Source: Piezodorus guildinii (taxonomy: Eukaryota; Arthropoda; Insecta; Hemiptera; Pentatomidae). Taken from it: a stretch of 64,000 bases of DNA. The DNA lies in assembly GCA_023052935.1 (NCBI GenBank), contig CM041294.1:88582616-88646615 (forward strand), written 5' to 3'. The translations under genes were made by a program, and so were the position numbers. How positions within the stretch are numbered: the stretch's first letter is position 1; each line of letters opens with the position of its first letter. The notes under the pieces were generated by a model that saw only the letters and a program-made list of their open reading frames with translations, did no database searches and was not told the origin of the DNA. Shown here one piece after another: positions 48,487 to 55,839 of the stretch.

Positions 48487-51392
48487 CTTAGGTAATAATA
48501 ATCTTTCAATCTATATATAAAAATGAATCCCCTTTTCTCTTAGTAATCGCATCACTCGTGATCGGCTTGACCGATTTCGCTAAGACATATTTAAGACAAA
48601 GCATCGTCTGTCGGGTCAGCTAGTAATCAATAAAAATAGTAGTTTATGGATTTTTAGCGAATTTACATTTATTGGGGAGAAGTTGATTCCGGGTTCAGTC
48701 ATCGAATCACTTAATTTAGCAGAAAATTAATTTATTTGTGCCAACGTTTCGGTGTATATTTTAGGCCTTCTTTAGGGTGCTTGAAGGGGGAGGGGGTCAA
48801 ACAATGATAGATTTATTAACGAACTTGAATTTAATTGTACAGTTTCTGCGTTATCGCAAGTAAAAAAACATGCCACCCTTTCAATGCCAATATCCTAATA
48901 CTAAATTTAATAAAATAGGTGACACTTACGATTGTAGTATAAAATATACAAATGGAGCCAATAATCATGGATACGAGGTAAACATCAGTGCCAGAAACTG
49001 AAAAAATAATATCATGGCTATATTATTTGGCATAAAAGTAAAATTTTCAATTTAATAAATTAAACTATAAAAAATTAATTTAAAAAATTGATAATACAAT
49101 TACCCTGATTAAGTGCTAGAGCTGGCGCATATATGACTGTTGGGATATAAGTGAACTGAACATACAAAATTATTATTAATTTCTCTATAATAATAAATAA
49201 AAATGGAATAATATGAAAAAATATAATTAGAAAAAAACACACACACACTTACAAGTGATATCGTGAATAGTATCGATACTAAATTCCTCACCGTTTTGTT
49301 AAACCTCATCTCCATATACTGTAACAATTGGAAAACATATTATTTAAAATATGTTTATAAAATATAAACATTTAGTCGAACATATATTTTCCAGTGTTCA
49401 ACTACACTATACACTCTCTACTACGAAATGTTGTTTTAAACTTTTAGTATAATAAAAAACAATTAACGTAATTTGTTAACCTTCGACGATCATAATATTT
49501 TTTTAATTCTTAGATTAAAATATTTTATCTTACCTGATATACTGATATAAGCTGCAGTTTATAAAACACAGGCAGAAATATTTCTGCGCTGAGGTAGCAA
49601 TGCGGAATTAAAACTGAAAAAGCAAGAGGCGATGTACTGGAATCCAAAAGTGTAGATTTCCGAAGGTGTGCCTAGCAGTGTTACTCCTGAAATAAAACTA
49701 AAAAATCACTGCTGTTTTAATATTCTCAAAATATTTAATTTTGTTTTTACATATTATTTTATGTAAGTAAATATACGATGTGTTGTAAGAACAAAAATTA
49801 TATAATATACACTCATTATCATTCTTGTTTTTGTTTCCTTCTTAAATATTACCGGATGAAATATTTTTTAAAGAAAGTGTTATTTTAACAGTGGAGAGAA
49901 TTTTATAACTCCGGAACCAGCTTAATTTCAATGATCAAATTTATATCACTTAAACTCATCGTATATGTGGTGTACCGTCAGTGTTTATATACCGTGTGAC
50001 GAATTTTGCCAATTTTGAAAATCCATATACAAAAAAGAACTATGTTCTCAAAATCTGAATTTTACAGGAAGTAGGAATATGACTAAGTTATACAAGAAAA
50101 AATAATTAAAAGTGAGTCTGTTCCTTTATATACTTTTATGCGTAGAATCCGAATAGCGAATAAAAGTCGTCCGCCGTCCGTGTCATTTCTCCAAAACAAC
50201 TGGACAATTTTTTTTAAAATTCGCCACAAAAATACTAGTCCATGCAACGATGATCCTAACGCCTAGATATTGATATAAGCTGGTTAGTTTTAAAATAGCG
50301 GTAGATTTAAAGTGGTTTATTTCAATAACTCAGTTATTTATGAAGATAAGAAAAAATGTACTAGTGGTTTTAACCAAAAAAAACGCTAAACATTTATATA
50401 AAAGGAAAGAAAAAAGTTGAAATTTCACCCATAAATACGCTCATAACTCAGTAATTAATTTTTGAAAATGGAGAAAAATACGTATAGAGTTTTAGAATCA
50501 ATAAATGACGATAAATAAAAAATAAAAAAATCCATATGTATATTTAAGTAACAAATCATATTAGTTGTAATGCTACCAAGAACAGGTTATTATTGAAGAT
50601 TGAGAAAAATTGAAATATTTTCGAGATAAAGACGATGGACAAAGAACAAAAAAAAAAAAAAAATCATTTTATATGGTCAAGCCGCAACTTATAAGAGTTG
50701 TGATTCCCTGATAACTCGGTTATTATTGATGATAAAAATAAAACTTTAAATTCGCCACAAAAATACTAGCATATCCAACGATAATCCAAACACCTAGACG
50801 ATCCACTAGTTAGTTTTAAAATGGCGGACGAATAAAAATTATTGAAATCGATAACTCAGTTATTCTTGAATTTAAGCGAAAAAACCGCGAATAATTATTA
50901 AATAAAAAAATAAAAGTAATTTAAATTGTAGATAGATAAAAACTATATTGAGTTTTAGAATCAGGAAGTCTTGCTTGTTTATTTATTTTCTACAAAACGA
51001 AATATTATTCTTTAAATCGGTTTATAAATAATACAGCGTTTTGAAATAAGCAGTGGTAATTGATCATTTTTCTTTGAATTATTTATTGCTTTACATATTA
51101 GTTTTTTGCCTTTAAACAGCTATACAAACAGTTATTTTGAAATAATAAACCACTGTGTAATAATTTGCAGCATTTTCAGTAGTGAAAATTAAGCATATTA
51201 TAACATGAACACTAACCTGCAGATGAGCGAAATAGATATTGGTGCCAACCCCATTTCCTTTCCACCAAGAAAATATCCGTCCACAGTGTCTTGTCCTTTC
51301 TTCTTGATACATCCGAAAAAAACTCCGATCATAGCGGATATTCCGAGCATAACAGCGAACACGGAATATTCCACCCAGTCGAATTGCAACAT
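28691..51392 (-). CDS. SLC5-family sodium/solute symporter, 13 exons
   Basis: A membrane cotransporter that moves a small organic solute with Na+. The family resemblance is closest, from memory, to insect sodium-coupled monocarboxylate transporters (SLC5A8/12-like). Exons were read from motifs and GT-AG sites: YSVFAVMLGISAMIGVFFG (TM1), GTPSEIYTFG, FLPVFYKLQL, TVIYAPALAL, GGLKAVVWADTFQG, TGSSSINPSAIQRF, LPGLFLAGVVCAALS followed by TMSAGLN, LGGLTSGTLLGMF, and the C-terminal LLSPHIHRFLP. From exon 2 to exon 13 all splice phases agree, giving about 560 residues, close to the family size. Two problems exist: a one-base frameshift inside exon 2, and an exon 1/exon 2 junction that does not keep frame. 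Introns carry many repeats. There may be a further 5' exon above 51405. Confidence 0.88.
29555..30505 (+). pseudogene. Jockey-clade LINE, 3' fragment
   Basis: Same family as the LINE at 55-60 kb. Starts inside RT (SVGVSQG), with the catalytic STYADDTCVLSLDDDP, then LRRKPMTSCHTVSFNDTPL and IRYLGLHLEKSLTWNPQTRL. After 30037 the C-terminus decays. A short A-rich tail near 30490 and the absence of the 5' part are typical of 5'-truncated retrotransposition. It lies in an SLC5 intron on the opposite strand. Confidence 0.9.
30570..30755. repeat. Unclassified GC-richer patch
   Basis: CGCGACAGGCCGTGTAGGCC and nearby GGGCCTCGTGG, then CTGACGGGTCTCACATACCC. Looks like an old short interspersed repeat; no clear A/B boxes. 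Confidence 0.3.
30858..31006 (-). CDS. SLC5 exon 12
   Basis: Acceptor TTTGCTCAG, donor GTAAGT. Encodes GTTIGGLVSLLVMGWIVV, then an extracellular segment with N-glycosylation site FNIT and Cys. Confidence 0.9.
31082..31168 (-). CDS. SLC5 exon 11
   Basis: Acceptor after an A-run on the plus strand (poly-T tract CAG), donor GTAAGT. Encodes LSNSLGGLTSGTLLGMFVLG and FFPQANSI, typical of the family's late core helix. Confidence 0.92.
31169..34590. other. Large SLC5 intron 10, repeat-filled, first part
   Basis: Two (TA)n tracts (31403-31450), a GC-richer patch at 32515-32645, and a copy of the GCCGAA-motif repeat (32940-33215). A 10- to 15-bp complementary pair (TGAAACAGACTTGAAGA at 34036 and TCTTCAAGTCTATTTCA at 34060) could form a hairpin. 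No gene recognised; short open frames look random. Confidence 0.45.
34598..34780 (+). mobile_element. tRNA-derived SINE, second family
   Basis: GTGATCTAGTGGATAGATCA (A-box region) and CTGGGTTCGAATCCTAG (B-box) in a 75-bp head whose acceptor ends do not pair. The body (GTAAGGCGGTCCTAGGG) differs from that of the other SINE family. Confidence 0.7.
35105..35365 (-). mobile_element. tRNA-derived SINE, first family
   Basis: Minus-oriented copy: tail TTTATTTAACGTCACTTAA, body TAGGAATTTTTTACAAGTAC and reversed B-box AATTCGAACCCAC. Confidence 0.7.
35460..36196 (-). mobile_element. (AC)n-cored element, near full-length copy
   Basis: The most complete uninterrupted copy: about 740 bp from the TATATAGTGAGGG side to GTGTTGCTCGCACCAG. 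The AC tract is reduced to GTGTGT. Confidence 0.82.
36355..36495 (-). mobile_element. SINE fragment
   Basis: Resembles the 3' body of the first SINE family (CTACAGCGGGAGTCCTGAGTT). Head missing. Confidence 0.45.
36620..36703 (+). mobile_element. (AC)n-cored element, 5' fragment
   Basis: Only the first 84 bases (CTAGTTCGGGCAACACACG onward), stopping at AAAAAT where a second copy begins. Confidence 0.75.
37203..37261. repeat. (AC)n tract, target of the R1-clade LINE
   Basis: AC dinucleotides with ACGT and ACAG interruptions. A matching remnant, ACACACAGACC, follows the LINE. Confidence 0.92.
37300..38012 (+). pseudogene. R1-clade ORF1 (Gag-like), broken
   Basis: Three frames in turn give MRKVREDPAMVRIVSSITKF, then WTEESLFELRDLDALTTKEE, then three zinc knuckles: CFRCWEYGHITRNC, CRNCGKAGHKAADC and CALCTGNGDANHPA (37815-37980). 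This is the R1-clade Gag order. Several frameshifts and stops. Confidence 0.85.
38047..40612 (+). pseudogene. R1-clade ORF2: endonuclease, RT, Cys/His tail, broken
   Basis: The endonuclease starts RILQLNLNHCEAAQDLLCQN, continues ASGKTAIWACNSQ and, after a shift, GEFNAWAIHWGS and STIIDLTF-like text. RT begins near 39180 (LGRAPGIDGIPN) and continues with VTDGVPQGSVVGPLLWNVMY and VVGFADDVAVVVA (39755-39895). The C-terminus has CPACRTVEETAEHVFFAC-like text, shifted, near 40387-40435, and ends LREEERSRRRD. At least six shifts or stops. It nicks target DNA and primes reverse transcription in intact relatives. Confidence 0.87.
41124..41655 (+). pseudogene. Isolated Gypsy-type gag fragment
   Basis: Reads IRIPTFWGADPELWFCQADA, then KFQIVVANLEFEILKQVSEL, YKALKERLISTYAESENQRI and LRNMWLKSLPERI. 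The order FW...LWF...F, Y..L...L...., LR..WL..LP is that of capsid domains in a large insect Ty3/Gypsy gag family. An AATAAT-rich low-complexity stretch (41500-41540) interrupts it. No pol, LTR or knuckle nearby. Confidence 0.75.
41657..41805 (-). mobile_element. SINE fragment
   Basis: Minus-oriented first-family SINE body (AGATAGGAATCTTCAACGAG) and a decayed head ending CGCTAGCCACTACACCACAG. It directly abuts the gag fragment. Confidence 0.6.
41865..42048 (-). CDS. SLC5 exon 10
   Basis: Acceptor TTTGGCAG, donor GAG/GTAAAG. Encodes TMSAGLNTVAGTTYEDFIEP, DKKTRETKAALI and a membrane segment IVVIYGVICLLLIMVI. Phase agrees with exons 9 and 11. Confidence 0.93.
42070..44080. other. SLC5 intron 9, AT-rich
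   Basis: Two diverged direct repeats (about 42365-42420 and 42910-42960) share an ACAGAAAATTT...CCCG/CGC...AAAGAAAA pattern. Fragments of the (AC)n-cored family (TTCCAACGGTATAT, 42845). No gene seen. Confidence 0.4.
44083..44310 (-). mobile_element. tRNA-derived SINE, first family
   Basis: Minus-oriented. Tail TGTTTATTTTATTTAACGTC, body TCTTTAACGAGTACCTGACA and reversed B-box GCGGGTTTGAACCCC. Confidence 0.78.
44408..44501 (-). CDS. SLC5 exon 9
   Basis: The acceptor used is GGCCAG at 44502-44507, because only this restores ASDQILPHFIL with exon 8. The donor is AAG/GTAATG. Encodes VTGNVKGLPGLFLAGVVCAA. Confidence 0.9.
44562..45065 (-). mobile_element. (AC)n-cored element copy, TA-expanded
   Basis: Starts ACTTTCACTTAC near 44562. 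The middle is replaced by long (TA)n (44808-44910). Later matching segments (ATTGAAATAGTCTGACAGGG at 44957) are typical of the family. Confidence 0.65.
45072..45823 (+). mobile_element. (AC)n-cored element copy, inverted next to the previous
   Basis: Starts GGTCCGGCAACACACGAC, runs through the standard body and an AC tract (45757-45774), then breaks off after GGGGACCCTAAAAT. The terminal palindrome is missing. Confidence 0.78.
46062..46168 (-). CDS. SLC5 exon 8
   Basis: Acceptor AAACAG. The donor is the first GT of GTGTAAG, chosen for phase. Encodes AAYNFMIGGSVLTILCAYVG and FVVYAQYKGCDPQAS. Confidence 0.9.
46259..46399 (-). CDS. SLC5 exon 7
   Basis: Acceptor TTTTTCCAG, donor TG/GTAAGC. Encodes MDFDPRIRTTFWSVCIGLTV, the SSSINPSAIQRFVALKTL signature and AKW across the junction. 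Confidence 0.93.
46888..47042 (-). CDS. SLC5 exon 6
   Basis: Acceptor CTTTGCAG, donor CAG/GTATTG. Encodes GGLKAVVWADTFQGSVTVLS, a helix, then VGGFSYVIESAVEGDRTELF. Confidence 0.94.
47043..48509. other. SLC5 intron 5, partly low complexity
   Basis: An 81-codon open frame at 47183-47428 has no recognisable motif. (TA)n at 48041-48093 and 48439-48482. Part of a Helitron-like sequence (GGTGATCGCGTCACGATTAA, 48111) follows the first TA tract. Confidence 0.4.
48510..48623 (+). mobile_element. 114-bp non-autonomous Helitron
   Basis: Starts TCTATATATAAAAATGAA and ends GTCGGGTCAGCTAG followed by T. It sits between A and T, as Helitrons do, with a GACA...TGTC stem before the CTAG end. It carries no coding sequence. 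Confidence 0.68.
48655..48795. repeat. Interspersed repeat with GCCAACGTTTCGG motif
   Basis: Third copy of the GCCGAAACGTTGGCAC family (see 28011-28350). Begins GGGGAGAAGTTGATT. Confidence 0.45.
48930..48997 (-). CDS. SLC5 exon 5
   Basis: Acceptor TTTTTTCAG, donor ATC/GTAAGT. Encodes SGTDVYLVSMIIGSICIFYT. Confidence 0.9.
49104..49155 (-). CDS. SLC5 exon 4
   Basis: Acceptor ATGTTCAG, donor G/GTAATT. Encodes FTYIPTVIYAPALALNQ, a hallmark of the family. Confidence 0.9.
49253..49318 (-). CDS. SLC5 exon 3
   Basis: Acceptor TTGTTACAG, donor CTT/GTAAGT. Encodes YMEMRFNKTVRNLVSILFTI then SL. Confidence 0.9.
49534..49686 (-). pseudogene. SLC5 exon 2, with a one-base frameshift
   Basis: Acceptor TTATTTCAG, donor CAG/GTAAGA. 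The first half reads VTLLGTPSEIYTFGFQYIAS. The second half, LPVFYKLQLISVYQ, is in another frame, with the switch at the run CTTTTTCAGTTTTAA (about 49610). Only one base separates the frames, too short for an intron. Either a disabling mutation or an assembly error. Confidence 0.85.
49687..51216. other. SLC5 intron 1 with an internal direct repeat
   Basis: About 50210-50330 and 50750-50870 repeat ATTCGCCACAAAAATACTAG, TTAGTTTTAAAAT and GATAACTCAGTTATT. No coding motif was found. A very short exon needed by the SLC5 frame may hide here. Confidence 0.45.
51217..51392 (-). CDS. SLC5 exon 1 (first recognised)
   Basis: ATG at 51392 gives MLQFDWVEYSVFAVMLGISA, then VFFGCIKKKGQDTVDGYFLG and GKEMGLAPISISLIC. 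Donor CAG/GTTAGT. The frame is also open upstream to a possible acceptor (TTTTAG, 51405-51410), so an earlier exon is possible. The junction to exon 2 is off by one phase and lacks the few residues usually found before GVTLLG. Confidence 0.85.
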
Positions 51393-51589
51393 TTGCGGAG
51401 CCGTCTAAAACATTCATCATAAATTAACCATATTTAATGAAATAGGAACAAAAAAAAGTAATGGATCATAGATGTGACTTTCTAGATTTTTTTTTCCGCA
51501 AGTGAAAAAAAATAGTTTTCAGGCGGGTGGATATAAAAGATAAAGTAATAATCTACTATCAATGTTTTATTATTATTATTTAAATCATG

Positions 51590-52003
51590 TGGGTTTCGTT
51601 CTGATTGAAATAGTTTGACAGGGTTTAAATGCAGATATTTTGAATTTTCTTTCTCTAAAGAACTTTTAATTTTGTAGATTAGAAAGAAATACCCATATCA
51701 TCTTGTTAGCGTTGATAATAAATGGATAAATGTACAATTTGAAAGAATTTGGAGAGAAAAGAGCAAAAACATTTATTTGGGGAAAATAATTTTTTCCGAA
51801 AAAAAAAATAAACAGAAATTTAGATGTATAATAAGCCGCTGGAGAGCTAAAGATTTTAGGAAACAATTTATCTTTCATATAAAATTGTATAATGTTACTC
51901 AATGTAATTCTTTAAACGATTTTCAAATATAACTTCATATAAATTTTCTTAAATTAATTTTAACAATGAAGGTTAGTGAAAGGCGTGCGTTGTGCGCACC
52001 AGT
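51590..52003 (-). mobile_element. (AC)n-cored element, partial copy
   Basis: Body segments from TGGGTTTCGTTCTGATTG to the end GCGTTGTGCGCACCAG. The AC tract and terminal palindrome are missing. Confidence 0.7.
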
Positions 52004-52759
52004 AGAAAAAACTAAACGTAGATCATTGATTTGTCTCTGTATAATCTATTGCTTATTCCTGTAAGGTAAAAATTTAGTTAAAAATTATATGTAATATAAT
52101 AGTTCAATAAAGTCAGGAATGCTGAATATTTCTAGAGCCACAAATAAAAAAAGTGGCTTTACTGTAACGAAAAGTTTTTAATTTATGACAAAGAACACAT
52201 TTAAACATTTGCCTACAAACCTTGCACCACTTTAAAAATTTACAAAAGTGACCCAATTTATGGAAAATTCGACTTGATTCTAACAAATCAAAACACATAT
52301 CAATTACCCTTCGAAGACTTTTCTCCTCTCCTGTGTTCATTGAGAGCATTATTCAGACGGACACCGTACTTCATCTCGGACTCAAATTTGACAGAATAAT
52401 TAGATGAGGTATGCATGTATGAAATATAAAATACGAAATAAACTCAACAAACGATTTAAGCTACTTTATTCACTTTAGATCTCAAAGGTGAAACAGATAA
52501 TACGTGCCCAAACCCATCTAGACATATTCTTCACATATATAATAGATAGCAAAAAAGACGTTACCAACAAAAACCTACGTATGTAGGAATGAAATTAACT
52601 TACACATATATTTAAATATGTGTAAGTTGATTTGATTACTCTTCAATTACTTTATTCCCTTTTAAGCCACCTGATCCGATAGTTAATTGAGAAACATGAT
52701 ATCTTTCGAAAGGAACTTCAAAGGTTTTTGTCTGAGACAGTACTTAAAATAAACGACCT
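52004..52759. other. AT-rich spacer
   Basis: A 78-codon minus frame (52113-52349) has a CKVCRQMFKCVLC cluster but nothing else recognisable. No gene called. Confidence 0.35.
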
Positions 52760-52764
52760 AAAAT

Positions 52765-52925
52765 CAGCGTCCGAACTTATAAAAAGGCTCAGGACTATGA
52801 TTTTAAAAGGACGGCATAACCAAGAATTTTTTACATCGTTTATAAAATCCTAATGCCACGTGGCGGGTTTGAACCCGCGCCCATGGGCACATAAGGCTGC
52901 TATGCCAGCCACTACAACGCAGGTG
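52765..52925 (-). mobile_element. tRNA-derived SINE, first family, partial
   Basis: Body AGGACGGCATAACCAAGAA, reversed B-box GGCGGGTTTGAACCCGCGC and A-box end TATGCCAGCCACTACAACGC. The 3' tail is missing. Confidence 0.75.
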
Positions 52926-53264
52926 CTCTTACATGTCCTGTTTAATTATTATTAAGTATTTTTCTCAAGATTAAAAAAAACGTTGTTGATACCTGCTGAT
53001 TAAGAGACTGCATGATGGAATTGCAGAATCTTCAACACTAACCTGAACCAACCAATTCACTACTCAAATTTAACAATTCCAACCTACTTTATACATTTTA
53101 TCTCTTATCTGTAAAAGATAATAATTATTTGCGTCATGGATTTCTGTAAGAATGGAAACTTTGAAACAATGCTAGATAAATAATCATATAATATGATTTA
53201 TGCTTGCAAAAATGTAAATAAAATAAATTAGGGATGGCGCACAGCGGTAAAAATTGCGATTTAA

Positions 53265-53880
53265 AGCTAAAGGGGACGACAGTTTAGTTTGTTTCTGAGA
53301 TACCAGATCGCAGCAACGTCTTTCGATTTTTTTTTAGCTATATCTCATCAAAATAGTAGTACAATTTTCATTTCAAATATCTTCGTTTTAAAGAGCAGAT
53401 TCCGGGAAAATAGTTTTCAAATTTCCTTCTTGAAAATTTTAAATCTAAAATCGTTAATATGCATTTTTCAAAAAAGTGCAAAACAGCGCAAGTACAAAAC
53501 AAAATCTTGAATTTAATACACTTTTCAGATTCGAAATCCGTCCAACGGTGGCGTCGGAGACATACATTTACGATCTCAAAGAAATTTCCCCTTCATGACA
53601 GTGGATGATAGTAGGTAAGTAGGGGTTGCCAGGTATTAGCGAGCAAGGAAAGCCACCTTATACCATTTTTACGACTTATCGGAAACGGTTCTAATGATTT
53701 CGAACTCGCAAAATCGATAAAACATTTAATGTGCTTTAATATCAGGTAGGCTTCATTCTCATTGAAATATTATGAAAGGAGTATTGTACGATTAAAAACT
53801 GCTAAAGTTTTGTTCGGTTATAAAAGTACATTATTAGTAAGTGCAATGCGATAAATATGAGGTGTTTTTCATTATTCCAG
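53265..53880 (-). repeat. Inverted partner of the repeat hosting the LINE
   Basis: GGGGACGACAGTTTAGTTTG, then TCAGATTCGAAATCCGTCC and GGTTCTAATGATTTCGAACT, are found in reverse order and complement at 61060-60369 and 55215-54960. Together they form a large, gapped inverted repeat. The middle resembles the (AC)n-cored family at a distance. Confidence 0.75.
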
Positions 53881-54329
53881 TGTTGAATAAATATTTAAAA
53901 AATGTCAACTAAATTTGATATATTGTCATCTTCAAAGTTTGATATTTTAGAAACTAACATACGTAAAGACGTTTATTAGTGCTGAAAACTAACGGTTTAT
54001 TACTTATTTTGAATCATAAAAATCTGAATGGACCAATATGCATTTCCTAATAACTACCACAAATAAAAAAATAAATAAATGTTCTTCCTCGGTAAACAAT
54101 ATTGAATGAATTTATAGTAAAATCTACAATAAACTAATCTTGTTGAGTATTCATTTTTTAGGAAATTCACACTACACCTTTGAGATTTCTTCAGATAGGT
54201 TGATTTGAAAAGATAAAATATTAGCTTTCACTATATTTACAAAGGCTTATTTTTCAACATATAACAATTTAAAAATAGGTAAAATACAAATATGTTTTAA
54301 TTAACAAAAAATTAAATCATTATAAATAT

Positions 54330-54862
54330 TTTTGCAGTTATCTCCTTTAGTTGGAATTCTATATCCCTATTTAACTGTTTTTTAGTAATGCTAATCAGAT
54401 GATATGGTCAATTTCATAATGACTACAAAATTAAAGGTACTTTAGAGGAACATATTTTGAAATATCGGTATATGATCCCTGTCAGACTATTTCAATCAGG
54501 ACTAAACCTACATTGTATTAAATGCTATTAAATTTTATATAAATATATAAAGTGTAATCAAAATCGTTAGAGCCGTTTTTGAGAAAATCGTAAAAAGGTG
54601 CAAAATGCATGGTATAAAGTAGATCTTCCGGTAAACTGATTTTGATGAAAAAGATTCTGTAACATTCCAAGGGTATAGTTGTCTTCAATATGAAATTTAA
54701 GTTTCATACGCCTTTTGTTTTTACCAAGGAGTTACCATACACACACACACACACACACTCAGGGGACCCTAAAACGTGTATCTCCGTTGAAAACGGGATT
54801 TCGCAAATTTCCATGAACGCAATACTTTCCCTTACTAATTACTATATAGCTAAGTGAAAGTT
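54330..54862 (+). mobile_element. (AC)n-cored element copy
   Basis: Body, AC tract (54739-54759), GGGGACCCTAAAACGTGTAT and a worn terminal palindrome (TTACTATATAGCTAAGTGAA). Confidence 0.75.
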
Positions 54863-55203
54863 ATAATAAACCAAAATTACATTCAGTTTTGTTGAAAACA
54901 TATGTTTTAGATTAAATAATATAAAAGTACAAAATTGTTATTTACAACAATCAACAAAGCCCTATACGTCTTTTTACATTACCTTAGACAACTTTATAAA
55001 TGAGAAATTTTTTCATAAATTTTAAGCTTTCGATGGTTTACCTAAACAAATATTTTTGCTCTTTTCTCCTTTAGTTGGTTATCAAATTCGTCCAACTTTT
55101 ATATTTAGCAGTTTTTAATCGTACAATACTCCTTTCATGATATTTCAATTAGAATGAAGCCTACCTGATATTAAAGCACATGTTTTATCGATTTTGCGAG
55201 TTC

Positions 55204-55215
55204 GAAATCATTAGA
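55204..55215. repeat. Target-site duplication, left
   Basis: GAAATCATTAGA, repeated exactly at 60357-60368. Confidence 0.9.
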
Positions 55216-55839
55216 GAGTACCAGTGTCATGGCCGAAACTAATGTCACGCTTAGTTATCGCTCTGCACTAGCATCTTTATAACTGTGGTATTAACTCACG
55301 GATTATTGCCAACGTTTATAAACATCGTCTTTTTACGACAGTAATCAAGTTTATACTGTAATTCAGTGAGGTGAGTGATTATTAGTTAACTTTTGGAGTA
55401 GTGTTAATAGCCTAAAGGTGCGCCACGTGGTAAGCAGGCTGCTGCCTGTACAGGCTGTCATAGGCTATCACTCACTAGGACTAGATCTTATCAGATCACC
55501 AGTGGCTCGGAGGTAGCGCTCCTGAATCCGCTCCGATAGAACTGAGTTCGTAGCTCAAGAGACGTTTAATTTTTTTTTTTTTTTTTTTTTCCAATTTTTT
55601 TCTTTTTTTCAAATATTATTTTCTTTTTTCATTTTATATAAGACTTTTTTTCTTTTAATTTCTTTATTTAATTTTGTATAAAAATATTTTAGAAAATGTT
55701 TTTTATTTTTTTAAAATTTAAATACCTATGTAAATCATTGTAAATACGATATTAGTTAAATATTATCAATCCATTTATTTTTTGATCCATGTATTATTTT
55801 TAATTTAATTATTTTTTTCTTTTTTAATTTTATATCATT

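Noticed and set aside
47857..48509. Frames rich in Tyr-Ile repeats on both strands
   Set aside because: They are translations of (TA)n microsatellites, not genes.
52113..52349. Small Cys-rich zinc-finger-like protein
   Set aside because: Only one loose CxxC pair pattern in an AT-rich spacer; no second motif or splice support.
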